From contig NC_135177.1 in the NCBI RefSeq assembly GCF_041146795.1, forward strand, positions 23,162,560 to 23,226,559: a stretch of DNA of 64,000 nucleotides, written 5' to 3'. How positions within the stretch are numbered: position 1 is the first letter of the stretch; each line of letters starts with the position of its first letter. This document shows, one piece after another, positions 18,820 to 28,785 of this stretch. The notes beneath the pieces were generated by a model. That model was not told where the DNA came from. It did no database searches and was given only the letters and a program-made list of their open reading frames with translations. This DNA is from Maylandia zebra. Taxonomy: Eukaryota; Chordata; Actinopteri; Cichliformes; Cichlidae. The translations under genes and the position numbers were made by a program.

Positions 18820-20460
18820 AAAAAAGTGAATTAGAGCACATGAATAAGCTCTTGTTAACTGTCTTTAAAACAAAATAAACATGGGGTCCTCGGGCTGTAC
18901 AAACTACAACCCGAGGACTAAACAAGCCAAAGACCAAAGACTCCATCTCCAGATTAACCGGACATGAAAGTCTTGTTATTAAGAAGGACAAAGTAATATA
19001 GCAAAAAAACAGTAAAACTTACCAAATATGCATTTGCAGAGCGCTGTATCTTTAAATGCCCTTTTTTGCTTTGTCTGGTCCTTGGTTTTTTTCCCTGCCC
19101 AGTTTAGTACCGAGGCCAGCTCGTTTGTAATGGCATAAGCCATTACACGGCGGACTCGCACCTCCAGTGTGGTCCCTCCAATCAAGGTAAAGCGTCTCAC
19201 CTATAGACACATTTTAAGAGATGGAATTAGCGTGTCTCATGTCTTTAATGTGTATGCAAGTGCTTGTGTGTTTAATCAACAGGCCGTTGTTATGTATTTA
19301 AATCACATCTGACAGCTATTACACTTTATAGTTACAAAGTGTACATAACCTTTATATACTTACCATTGCCTTATTTGCCTCTTGTGATTGAAGAGGTGCC
19401 TCTGCATTGTTTAGCTCCTCAATGTTGTGCAAGGGCAAATCCAGAGGCAGTACCCCAGCATCTACCGATTCATTGCAGCCGGTATTGCGGATGGCTCTGA
19501 CCTCCTCACGGAGTTCGTTAACAGCTCTTGTCAGGTCTGACAGAAAAAGATAATTTTTTTTAAGTATTTAAGAATACAGACAACTTGTCAAAAGTTTCCT
19601 TGTGTCACACACAGATATGTACAAAGACACCAGACAGTATTTTATTACCTGGTATTGTCACTCGAGGCGCCTGGGGAAACCGTTTTTTTGTGGGCTGCTC
19701 ATCCTCTGAGTCACTATATGTGTACAGGGGATTTGGTCTAAAGAAAAAAAGTTGAAAACGGTCATAAGTAATTACAAATGTGCTTTTGGAATATTAATTC
19801 CTAAAGTTACAGTTTGATTTATAACAACACACACAGGAAACGGAGATGTGCAAGAAGGTACAGTATACAAGGAATTTTTGAAGTGCACAAGTGTACACGG
19901 CTTTGCATCTATAAAAAGTTTACAAGCTTCCACTTTTTGGACTATATTATGTGGTGATATTGCAGTAAGGAAGCACCACAGATATGTATAAAAGACAAGA
20001 TCATAAATTCTTAGCAATCAAAGATATGTTTGTGAAATAAAAAAAGTTTTACTTGTGCTTTCTTTTATGACTGGTCTGAGTTTCAGCTTCGGACTGAAGG
20101 TCAGACGTATCACAGTGTTCACTTAGATATTTCTGAAGACTGCGTTCTGCTTCGTGAAATGTGCCTGGAAGTACAAACACAATGTATGGCCAGACATAAA
20201 TTAGGACACGAAAAACTTGTTATTGTTACATTTATACAACACCAATCCAGATGATACCCACCATGGCTTATTAGAAGTCGGACTGGTGCATAGGTGAGCC
20301 ATGTTGCACCAGGATGAACTCTCCTCTTTACTGTGGCGTGGATCCTGAATGTGTCTCACGGAGGATATGGAGGCTATGACAATTTCTCCCCATTTATCCA
20401 TGAACTAGGGACTATTTCTGTACCACCAGTGCTGAACTGCACAATGCACCAGTCTTTCAT
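18631..20460 (-). pseudogene. DUF4806-type protein gene, six exons, two early stops
   Basis: Six exons with GT/AG borders join in one phase: 20460-20262, 20164-20053, 19737-19649, 19536-19364, 19200-19023 and 18767-18631 (888 nt, 295 codons plus stop). Exon 1 encodes a short N-terminal module (MKDWCIVQFSTGGTEIVPSS, then a PPYPP stretch and TWLTY). The middle is acidic and charged. Exons 4-6 carry a domain resembling DUF4806, with TLIGGTTLEVRVRRVMAY, NWAGKK, KRAFKDTALCKCIFG and a C-terminal KWLRYAPDR. DUF4806 proteins are common in fish and invertebrates and often linked to transposons; their biochemical role is unknown to me. Codons 29 (TAG) and 35 (TGA) are stops, so this copy cannot make the full protein from the first ATG. 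Confidence 0.7.
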
Positions 20461-21269
20461 TTTTATCTTTTTTTAAAATTTGGAGTCCTTTTTTGCCCTG
20501 TCTAGGATAAACAGGAAACAGATAATTACAATATATTTCATAGTCACTACAAAACTTGATCTATTGATTGAACTAAATAATAAATAATAGCTTAAAATGT
20601 ATATAGGCAACAATTACAAGCAAACCCGATAAAACAAACTTTTTTTTTTTAAACATACAACTGCGTGTGTATATGTAAGCATTTAAACACTGAAGATAAT
20701 AAAATTAACAGTATTTTGTCTAAGTCTGCCATTGTAGGAATTCATGGCACCGAGACAAAAACTTGGCGCACAGTGTGGCATCAAAATAGGCGCACACCTT
20801 TGACGCTGCGTTTTCTCCGTCTTCCTTTGTCCACATGTAAATGCTAAAACGGAGTTTTCGAAAATATCCCCCCTGGCAGGCGTCTTTAAACACTTAGACC
20901 CCCGGAGAGCAGTCATTTTGGGTTTCTACCTTAGACCCCCGCGGAGTCATCATTTTGCGTTTCTACCTTTAAAAGCCGGAGAGCAGTCAGTCAAATGCTG
21001 GAAGTGGAAGCTAAATTGGCTAGTCATTCATATGTATATTAGGTTGTTACCTAGGAATTCTGGAGGGAGGGGAGTGGGGGTGAGTGATTGAGGGGGTGGG
21101 GGAGTGGAGTGTTTCAGTTTGCCATCTTAGGGAGAAATCAACACACATGGGTGTAGGTCCTTTGTTGCTGAGATTTATTGATGAAAACAGTACAAAAAAC
21201 CAACCATTTGTACACATATGTACAAATAATAATAAAAAGTGAGTGAGTACATTTCAACATTTTCAGCAA

Positions 21270-23265
21270 TCACTCACAATCCTGGCACTGCCATGGTATC
21301 TGTCGTCTGCATTTACCACATGTGTATCTGTAGCAGTGAACACATCGCACAGTGGCCTGATTTTTCTTGCATTTGTGTTTGACCTGACACGTGGCTCTTT
21401 TTCCAGGGCCAGGTGTGGAGGGTTGTGTCCAAAGCAACTGTTCTTTTCTTGCCTTCTTCGCAGCTACATGAGAGCGAGCCAACTCTGTTGCAAGCGCCAC
21501 CAGGAAGTCCACCCGTCTTTCCTTCGTCCCGGTGCATGCTTGATACAGCACATGTGCATTCAGTGCTGCCATGTCAATCATGTTATAAAACACGGCAACT
21601 GGCCAGCGCCGTGTTCCTTTGCGGACAGTGTACTCCCGAACCATCTGGTCCATCACATCCACGCCACACTTTGTTTTGTTGTAAAGGGTGACAGTGTTTG
21701 GCTTCCTTTTGGTAGTGTTATCAGTCTGAACCACGCTGTGCATGCTGCTAAGAATATAGACTGTCCTCTTCCGTTTGGCCGCATACGCCGTCAGCGTGGC
21801 AGCAGAGGTTGAAAACACCTAAGAAATAAGATAAATTGTTATTTCCATAGCCCTTTTACACACAATGAAACACATAAACATAGAACCACAAAAGACCTGC
21901 AACATACCTGAGTGGTGAATTCATTGCGATCTGTCTGTCTAGTGGATTGAGGAATTTCCCTGCGAATCTTGTTGACTGTGCCGAGGATGGTGGTTTTCCG
22001 TCCAAGAAGTTTTTGCGCAAGTGAAAGCGATGTGAAGAAATTGTCCGTGGTAACATTTCTGCCCTTGTCTAGGAATGGTTCCATCAGCCTCATCACTACA
22101 TCGTCAGACAGTCTCTCCCCACTGGGACGATTGGGGTCCTTGCCAAGATATGGGAAGACATTGCAAATGTACTTGGATTTTAGGTCGCAAGCCACCCAAA
22201 ACTTGATCCCAAACTTGTCAGGTTTACTTGCAATATACTGCAGGAAACAGCACTGAGTCTTTGATGGGAAAAGCTGTTCATCAACGGTGATATGTAGACC
22301 AGGGTTGTAGCACGTGATGCAGTTGGTGACAAATGATCCCCACACACTGGAAATTGCAGCGAATTTATCAGTCTTTGCTCGATCACAGCGGGTGGACTTG
22401 TCATCAAAGCGTAGGTGTTGCATGATGTCTTGGAAGCGGTTTCGTGCCATAGTTCCAATTATCTGTGGGTTTCCCAGGTTTGCTGACCAGCAGTCATTTA
22501 CAGATGGAACCCTGTTAACCCCCCGCAAGATGACAATTGCAATAAATGCCATTAGTTCAGGGAGGTCCATGAACCAATGAACATGCTCCGTTTGCTGTGC
22601 ATGTTGAATAGTCCATTCTTGAATGCTACGAAGCATGTCAAGAGTGATGAAACACAGGAAGCTCTGAAGGCGACTTGAGATACTTCTCCTGGCCTTAGCC
22701 GTTGGCTCTCCATCTGCAGCGTACGCTTCTATTGGGGTGAAAGGGAGACAGGTCCCCACCTGTTCTTCGCGCCACACTGTGCCATCTTTCGCTGTCTCAG
22801 TCCCCAAACAAGCTCTCTTTTTAGGTGGAGAAGCAGTCTCCTCATCTGCAGTGTGAACAAATTCAAATTGTGAGCAATGGGAAGGTCAAACAAAATCACA
22901 AATGCATGCATAGATACTAATTATAATTCCAGTATCTCCTCATCTGTATCAGAATAATGTCTGAAATATCTTACTTACTACATCCATTTACTTGTTTGAA
23001 ATGAAATAGGAAATGATATGAAATGTCTTCCTAAATAAAAAGAAACAACTAGAGTTAGGGTTACTAGCTAACCCTAATCCTGCTCTGCTTTTTTAGTATT
23101 TTTCACTTACTTGTTTGAAATGAAATAGGAAATAATATGAAATGAAACCTAACCTGAAGACTGATCAGACAGCTCCGAGTCCGAATCCGGCTGAAGTTGT
23201 AGGTCTTCTCCATCCGAGTCACAAGGGTTGACTTCACTCAGGATCATTTCCAAGGCCTGCTGCAT
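21270..23265 (-). CDS. piggyBac-type transposase (PGBD-like), intact
   Basis: Three exons, 23265-23154, 22845-21908 and 21818-21270, join in frame to 1599 nt (532 aa plus stop). The protein starts with an acidic segment and carries the DDE_Tnp_1_7-type core. Its three catalytic aspartates can be placed at D226 (HITVDEQLFPSK), D305 (NVTTDNFF) and D404 (GVDVMDQM). The WPVAVFYNMIDMAALNA helix and a C-terminal cysteine-rich zinc domain (CVHCYRYTCGKC) follow. Family enzymes cut and paste at TTAA via hairpin intermediates. No stop or frameshift was found and all splice borders are canonical, which is unusual inside such an old nest and suggests a recent arrival. Whether it is expressed is unknown. 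Confidence 0.9.
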
Positions 23266-23381
23266 TTTCTTTCCTTGGAGAGGAGGTTCGTACACCACAG
23301 GATTCTTCAGGGCAATGAAGGATTAGGCTAAATGCAGTGAGATTATATCCACCTCAACACAAAAGGAAGTCCCCCACCCCC

Positions 23382-23384
<3 letters not shown>

Positions 23385-23433
<49 letters not shown>
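23385..23433. repeat. (CA)n microsatellite inside the piggyBac element
   Basis: About 49 bp of pure AC repeat, close to the right inverted repeat of the piggyBac-type element. Confidence 0.95.
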
Positions 23434-23435
<2 letters not shown>

Positions 23436-24679
23436 GAGGCAGTTGGCAGTTAGACATCAGCAATCATTCACACACACCCACTCCCCTCCAGAATTCTCAG
23501 GTAACGACCTAATTTACATATGAATTGATGCTAAAAGACTAGCAAAGTTCGCTTCCACTTGGCTAACAGAGGGTTAGAAAAGTCTGGGACTTCTACTGTT
23601 AAAAATCTCAGTTTTCAGTTGATGAAAACGCAGTTTACGTGTGGACAAAAGGTGCAAACGCAAGGTAGGTGAGCGTGCAGCGTAGAGTTTGAATTGAGTG
23701 CGAATCGAAGTGGGTGCTCTCCAATCATTAAAAGTAACAAAGTCATTGAACACATTTATACAGTTACTTTTACGTTTATCAATCATATATCACAGATTTA
23801 CAATTTTTTGTAGTACTATGCTAAAAGCAACTACAGAGCGAAAGTCTGGGTCAAGCGCCGAGGCGACGGCAAGAACAAAGGAACCCTCGAAGCGTTAAAG
23901 CTAGCTTTGTAAGGGAATATAACGGAAAAGTATGAAACGAAAATGTTTTCTTTGTTGATAGACTTTGTTTGCAGTGCAATTTATTTGTTGCCGGATTGTA
24001 AGATGAAAGTAGACAAAATTTCGGGCTCCCACATTTTATCCGAAACTTTACATTAACAAGTTTTTTTTAGTTTTTTTTTTACTGTTATTCAAATGCAACC
24101 ATGGAAATAACGAATAGAACAAAAGTCATTCATTCTTACCTTATACTAATCGTGGTGCAGGCCAGTGCAGTGCATGAACTGATGCCTTCTCCGGTCAATT
24201 CCGCTGAGAGTAAATCTAATGTCCCGCTCTACTGTACAAGACAATGGTTACCTGGAGGGACGTACCAATGTGATAGGGGTGCTGCGGAATAGTCCAAGTG
24301 GTAGCAGTTTTAATTTCCCGCTCAACCATAAATTGATGATTTTTCAACGTGATTGTTGTCACCTTGTCAACTATAACTTGATCAACAATCAACGATGACA
24401 GAACAACAGTGAATCAATGTTATTTCAATGTCAGTGTCAGGTTTCATCAGTATTTCAAATCAAATCAAATCACTTTTATTGTCACATCACATGTGCAGGC
24501 ACACTGGCACAGCACATGCGAGTGAAATTCTTGTGTGCGAGCCCCACAAGCAACAGAGATGTGCAAACACAACAACACAAACGAGCAAAATACAAGAATG
24601 GCTAATCTGAAACTAATAAATATATGTACAATATATAATAGTGTATGCATTTCTGGATGTGTATACTAAATATTTTCCT

Positions 24680-24681
<2 letters not shown>

Positions 24682-24716
<35 letters not shown>

Positions 24717-24742
24717 CACATTTTTACAAATTAAATAGTAAA

Positions 24743-24774
<32 letters not shown>
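24682..24774. repeat. (TG)n and (AT)n microsatellites in the L2 3' UTR
   Basis: A TG run (24682-24713) and an AT run (about 24746-24774) separated by an A-rich spacer, downstream of the L2 reverse transcriptase frame. Confidence 0.9.
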
Positions 24775-24781
<7 letters not shown>

Positions 24782-24876
24782 CAGAGGTTTGTAGTTGGAT
24801 ATTGTGCAAAACAAGTGGCATTTATATACAGTATGTAGTGCATAATGTTGAAGTTCCAGTAGTGAAGCTGAGGTGT

Positions 24877-26304
24877 CTATGACGTGTTCAGCAGTCTGAT
24901 GGCCTGATGGAAGAAGCTGTCTCTCAGTCTGCTGGTACGGGACCGGATGCTGCAGAACCTCCTTCCTGATGGAAGCAGTCTGAACAGTTTATGGCTGGGG
25001 TGACTGGAGTCCTTGATGATCTTCCCCGCTTTCCTCAGGCAGCGCTTCCTGTAGATGTCTTGGAGGGAGGGAAGCTCACCTCCAATTATCCGTTCAGAGC
25101 ACCGCACTACTCGCTGGAGAGCTTTGCAGTTGTAGGCGGTGCTGTTGCCATACCAGGTGGTGATGCATCCAGTGAGGATGCTCTCAATGGCACAGTGATA
25201 GAAGGTCCTGAGGATGCGGGGGCTCATGCCAAATCTTTTCAGTCTCCTGAGAAAGAAGAGGCGCTGCTGCGCCTTCTTCACTGTTTTGTTTATGTGTACT
25301 GACCACGTAAGATCCTCAGCCAGATGTACTCCAAGGAACCGGAAGCTGCTCACTCTCTCCACAGCAGCTCCGTTGATGGTGATGGGGGTGTGTACTTCTC
25401 TGCACCTCCGGAAGTCCACTATCAACTCCTTTGTCTTTGCGACGTTGAGGGTGAGATGGTTGTCTTGACACCAGTGGGTCAGGGCGCTGACCTCCTCCCT
25501 GTAAGCCGTCTCATCACCATTGGTGATAAGACCCACAACTGTAGTGTCGTCCGCAAACTTCACAATGATGTTGGAGTTGCTAGTGGCTGTGCAGTCGTAG
25601 GTGTAGAGTGAGTACAGGAGAGGGCTCAGTACACACCCCTGTGGAGCACCAGTGTTCAGTGTGATGGGGGATGAGGTGATGCTGCCCAGTCTGACCACCT
25701 GGCGTCTGTCAGACAGGAAGTTAAGGATCCAGCTGCAGAGGGAGCTGCTCAGTCCTAGATCCAGCAGTTTCCTGTCCAGCTTCGAGGGAACAATGGTGTT
25801 GAATGCTGAGCTGTAATCTACAAACAGCATTCTCACATACGTGTCTCTCTTCTCCCGGTGTGACAGGGCAGTATGTAGTGTCAGGGCTATGGCATCATCA
25901 GTGGACCTGTTGTGGCGGTATGCGAACTGTAGAGGGTCCAGTGAGTCTGGTAGTGCAGAGCAGATGAAGTCCCTGACCAGCTTCTCGAAGCATTTGCTCA
26001 CGATGGGGGTCAGGGCTACAGGTCGCCAGTCGTTCAATGAGGAGATGGTGGAGGATTTGGGTACAGGGACGATGGTGGCCATTTTGAAGCAGGCTGGGAC
26101 TACAGACAGAGAGAGGGAAAGGTTGAAGATGTGTGTGAACACTCCAGCCAGCTGAGCCGCGCATGACTTGAGGACGCGGCCGGGAATCCCGTCCGGACCA
26201 GTAGCTTTGCGCGCGTTCACCTTCCTGAAGCACTTCCGCACATCCTCCTCAGACACAGTGTGCACACTGACGTCATCCGCGGTGCGCACACTGTCCGGTC
26301 TCAT
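24877..26304 (-). CDS. L2-like reverse transcriptase, N-terminally truncated but open
   Basis: A 475-aa frame with the order of a CR1/L2-group reverse transcriptase: KATGPDGIPGRVLK (fingers), LDPLQFAYRHNRSTDDAI, FVDYSSAFNT (first catalytic Asp), TGAPQGCVLSPLL, and KFADDTTVVGL (FADD active site, near residue 250). The C-terminal RFLGVHLAEDLTW, AQQRLFFLRRLKRFG and SCHP-like SSHPSHKLFRLLPSGRR blocks follow. The enzyme would copy LINE RNA by target-primed reverse transcription. The frame is free of stops, so the copy is fairly young, but without the endonuclease half it is unlikely to move itself. The first Met is only the first ATG left after truncation. Confidence 0.88.
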   Translation of the reverse strand: MRPDSVRTADDVSVHTVSEEDVRKCFRKVNARKATGPDGIPGRVLKSCAAQLAGVFTHIFNLSLSLSVVPACFKMATIVPVPKSSTISSLNDWRPVALTPIVSKCFEKLVRDFICSALPDSLDPLQFAYRHNRSTDDAIALTLHTALSHREKRDTYVRMLFVDYSSAFNTIVPSKLDRKLLDLGLSSSLCSWILNFLSDRRQVVRLGSITSSPITLNTGAPQGCVLSPLLYSLYTYDCTATSNSNIIVKFADDTTVVGLITNGDETAYREEVSALTHWCQDNHLTLNVAKTKELIVDFRRCREVHTPITINGAAVERVSSFRFLGVHLAEDLTWSVHINKTVKKAQQRLFFLRRLKRFGMSPRILRTFYHCAIESILTGCITTWYGNSTAYNCKALQRVVRCSERIIGGELPSLQDIYRKRCLRKAGKIIKDSSHPSHKLFRLLPSGRRFCSIRSRTSRLRDSFFHQAIRLLNTS

Positions 26305-26448
26305 GGTGTTCGCTGTGTCGAATCTAGCGTAGAATACGTTTTCAATGTTGTTTCAACATTGGTTTTGTGTTGATATTTCAATCCTGACGATTCTGATGGT
26401 TCAGATGGAAAATCAACATCTGTTCAATGTCTCCTTGCTATCTGGGTA

Positions 26449-27480
26449 GTGACTCAGTTTGAAAACGACCACAAACGTCACTATGCACTAATTGCAACTT
26501 GCGTTTTGTTCGTATTTCTCCCACTGATTTGTAAGGTTTTCTTGATAATTTGCCCTCAACACAAGCTTCACAAAAAATGTCCTCCTCTTCATTTGTAAGG
26601 CTAACTCCTTTTACCAAGTTTTTTACTCTTTTCAGATTTGTAGTGTGACCTAGGCGCTGATGCCACATACTTGCTGGAACTGAAGCAGTTGACGCTCCAT
26701 GACAGGTTGTGCAGTTTCCCTCAATATCCAGCTGATACAAGCCGTCAGATCTTTGTGTTCCCATTCTATGGAGAGCTCCATTCTTTCCTCTTATGTAGCA
26801 ATGAGTCCTTTTGAAATTCACTGTGTTTCCCTTCTTGGCAGCAGCTCCCACTGAGAAAAGGTTCATTGATAACTTGGGAACATACAGCACATCATACATT
26901 GTGGCATCTTTTCCATTACTAACTCTGAATGACATTTTCATTGTTATGTTGCCCAGACCTAAAGCCTCAACTACTCTGCCATCACTGAGTTTTACTGTTT
27001 GTGGTTCTGAAAACTCTTGGTAGTTCTGTAGAGCTTCTTTATTCCATGTCATGTGTTTTGACACTCCTGAATCAATTAACCATTCTTCTTGTTGTGCATC
27101 ACTTTTACATGACTCATTTACAACAAAAGCTCCCTCAAATGCGTCCTCTTTGTCCTTATACACCACGCTTTTAGCCTTGTGGGCCTTGTATTTCTTTTTA
27201 ATGCTTGGACAATCACGCTTGATATGTCCTTCCTTCCCATATTTGTAACATCTCCATGAGTCGGAGCTGTTTGCTCCCACTGTTTTTGATCCACTCTGTT
27301 CATTTCTATGCATCTGAGATGACATCGCTGATACACTACTGGACACAGTGGTGTTGTCAGTAAGCACTCGCTTTTGTTCCTCATTTATCAAGGCTTGTTG
27401 AACAAACTGTAGTGTCAGACTGTCCATCTTTGTCTCCAAAGCAGTAACAACAGTTGCATAGCTGGGTGGCAAACTACCTA
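26449..27480 (-). pseudogene. copia gag 3' part, protease and pre-integrase block
   Basis: This minus-strand frame continues from the gag segment beyond the hAT insertions. In order it shows a C-terminal gag region, a zinc knuckle, the protease active site WLIDSGVSKHMT, and a GAG-pre-integrase region (LWHQRLGH-like MWHQRLGHTTNL and CEACVEGKLSRKP) with the HHCC zinc residues of integrase. The knuckle reads CYKYGKEGHIKRDC: the second Cys of the usual CCHC set is Tyr, so zinc binding is probably lost. The frame is otherwise open until the 8.4-kb element cuts it. Confidence 0.88.
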
Positions 27481-27488
27481 GAAGGGTG

Positions 27489-28772
27489 TAGTGATGGGTC
27501 GTTCGCGAACGAAATGGCTCTTAGAGCCGGTTCTTTGACGTGAACGACGCGAGCCGGCTCCTTATCGCGAGCCGTCACGTGGGTTTTTTGTTTTTTTTTC
27601 TTTCTCTCAGCCTCTCTCTCGCACTTTTTTCCCGCTTCACTCTGCACGCGGGCCTTGTGCTTTACGCTGGGCAGAGGGGGGAGGGGCGGTAGTTACACTC
27701 AGTAGCACAGGAACAGAGCCAGAGAGAGAGAAAGAGAGGCAGGGACAACAACATTAGAAAGGTATAGTAATCATCCACAACTATTTTCGGTTGCAGATGA
27801 TAAAGGATTGAGAAAGTTTATTCATGCAGGTCCATATGACAGAGAATATGCATGTTCTTTTAGTTTTCATATTATAATTTATATTTAATTGTGTTGTGGT
27901 TTGCAGTGTTTTGTGTTCTTTTCACTTTAAATTTGTGAAAGGAAAAAGCTGAAAATTTAAATAGTTAAAACTTGAAATGTGAATAGTTGATTTTTGTACT
28001 ATATGATTTATTTATTACATTTTATGTGGAGTGAATAAATAAAAGTATATTTACGGTGGCCCCTAGAGACAAAGCACATACAAACTTCAAATCACGTACG
28101 AACTCTGAAGCATGTACAAACTCCAAAACACGTAAAAACACGTACAAACTCCAAAACACGTAAAAACTCCAAAACATGTAAAAACACGTACAAACTCCGA
28201 AGCACGTAAAAACTCAGAAGCATATAAAAACTCAGAAGCACATAAAAACTCAAAACACGTACAAAAGACAACAGAAGTGCTCCAGGATGCTGGGCGCAGT
28301 GTTGAGCCTTTGTTATCTTGTGGCTACACAAGCCAGCAAGTACCAACGACCGGATTTGGTGTGTGGTAATAACAGGTAAATGAACTTTTTTTTAAATTAT
28401 TTGAATATATATATGAGTGCCTGTGTATAAATACACAAACAATACACACATGCTTTCAATTGTGTAATTTAAGTGATCTAGTAGCTCTGCTTTGGAAGTT
28501 CAGTTCATGCTAGAAATGTGTTTTGGAGTTTGTACGTGTTTTGTCTCTAGGGGCCACCGCATATATTTATATATAAACATATATAAATAAAACCACTTGT
28601 TTTTACGTTAGTAATTCCTTTTGTGCATAATTTTATATTATTGTTAATAATAAATTAATTAAAGCAACAAAACAACCTGAAGAGCCGGTTTGGAGCCGAA
28701 AGAGCCGGCTCTTTTTAGTGAGCCGAACCGAAAGAGCCGGATCTCTAAAAAGAGCCGGAAATCCCATCACTA
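27489..28772. mobile_element. Non-autonomous hAT element
   Basis: Flanked by a perfect 8-bp duplication GAAGGGTG (27481-27488 and 28773-28780), the mark of hAT transposition. Its termini are TAGTGATGGG and CCCATCACTA. Near both ends it is rich in GAGCCGGCTC-type palindromes (27510-27580 and 28680-28760). There is no transposase frame. It carries a shorter nested copy of the fold-back-like element (28054-28559). Confidence 0.93.
28054..28559. mobile_element. Short fold-back-like element nested in the hAT
   Basis: A 506-bp relative of the element at 11805-14875. It has the same terminal sequence (CGGTGGCCCCTAGAGACAAA on the left, its complement on the right), diverged 15-18-bp repeats in the left arm, and the same inner block GAAGTGCTCCAGGATGC followed by the ACACAAGCCAG region. 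The right arm has shrunk to a single repeat unit. The left flank is TA and the right flank is CA, consistent with a TA duplication that later mutated. Its core is only about 200 bp. Confidence 0.8.
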
Positions 28773-28785
28773 GAAGGGTGACAAT

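Larger units (their letters stand above)
20969..23602 (-). mobile_element. piggyBac-type DNA transposon nested in the 8.4-kb element
   Basis: The transposon surrounds an intact transposase gene. An inverted pair is clear: GGTTGTTACCTAGGAATTCT near 21042 faces AGAATTCTCAGGTAACGACC near 23490-23509, both followed inward by GGAGGG-type sequence. Similarity extends outward through GCTAGTC and AAGTGGAAGC. Candidate TTAA targets lie at 20969-20972 and 23599-23602, but I could not show that the outermost bases match, so the borders are approximate. A tandem set of roughly 37-bp units starting CTTAGACCCCCG lies just outside on the left (20892-20966). Confidence 0.75.
24461..26335 (-). mobile_element. 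5'-truncated L2-like LINE nested in the 8.4-kb element
   Basis: A minus-strand LINE copy. It ends in a short A/T-rich pentanucleotide tail (AAATC repeats on the plus strand at about 24461-24475) after the motif ACTTTTATTGTCACATCA, common at the 3' ends of fish L2-type elements. It includes the reverse transcriptase frame 26304-24877 and a 3' UTR with TG and AT microsatellites. The 5' part, including any endonuclease, is missing. It splits the subterminal repeat region of the host element. Confidence 0.85.
18015..26446. mobile_element. 8.4-kb TA-flanked DNA element carrying a DUF4806-type gene
   Basis: This element is inserted in the copia integrase region. Its ends are the inverted pair CCCAGATAGCAAGGA and TCCTTGCTATCTGGG, flanked by TA (18013-18014 and 26447-26448). 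Both subterminal regions are dense in short AACGTTGA / TTCAATGTTG-type motifs in both orientations (about 18025-18250, 24340-24460 and 26336-26430). The only element-specific gene I can see is the decayed DUF4806-type gene at 18631-20460. The rest is a nested piggyBac (about 20969-23602) and a nested L2 LINE (about 24461-26335). No transposase of its own was recognised, so the superfamily is open; the 2-bp TA duplication is compatible with several. Confidence 0.8.

Noticed and set aside
24991-26155. Plus-strand frames opposite the L2 reverse transcriptase
   Set aside because: They are antisense shadows of a well-supported reverse transcriptase frame.
27510-28760. GAGCCGGCTC palindromes taken as a regulatory cluster
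   Set aside because: They are confined to the subterminal regions of the hAT element and are better explained as its transposase-binding sites.
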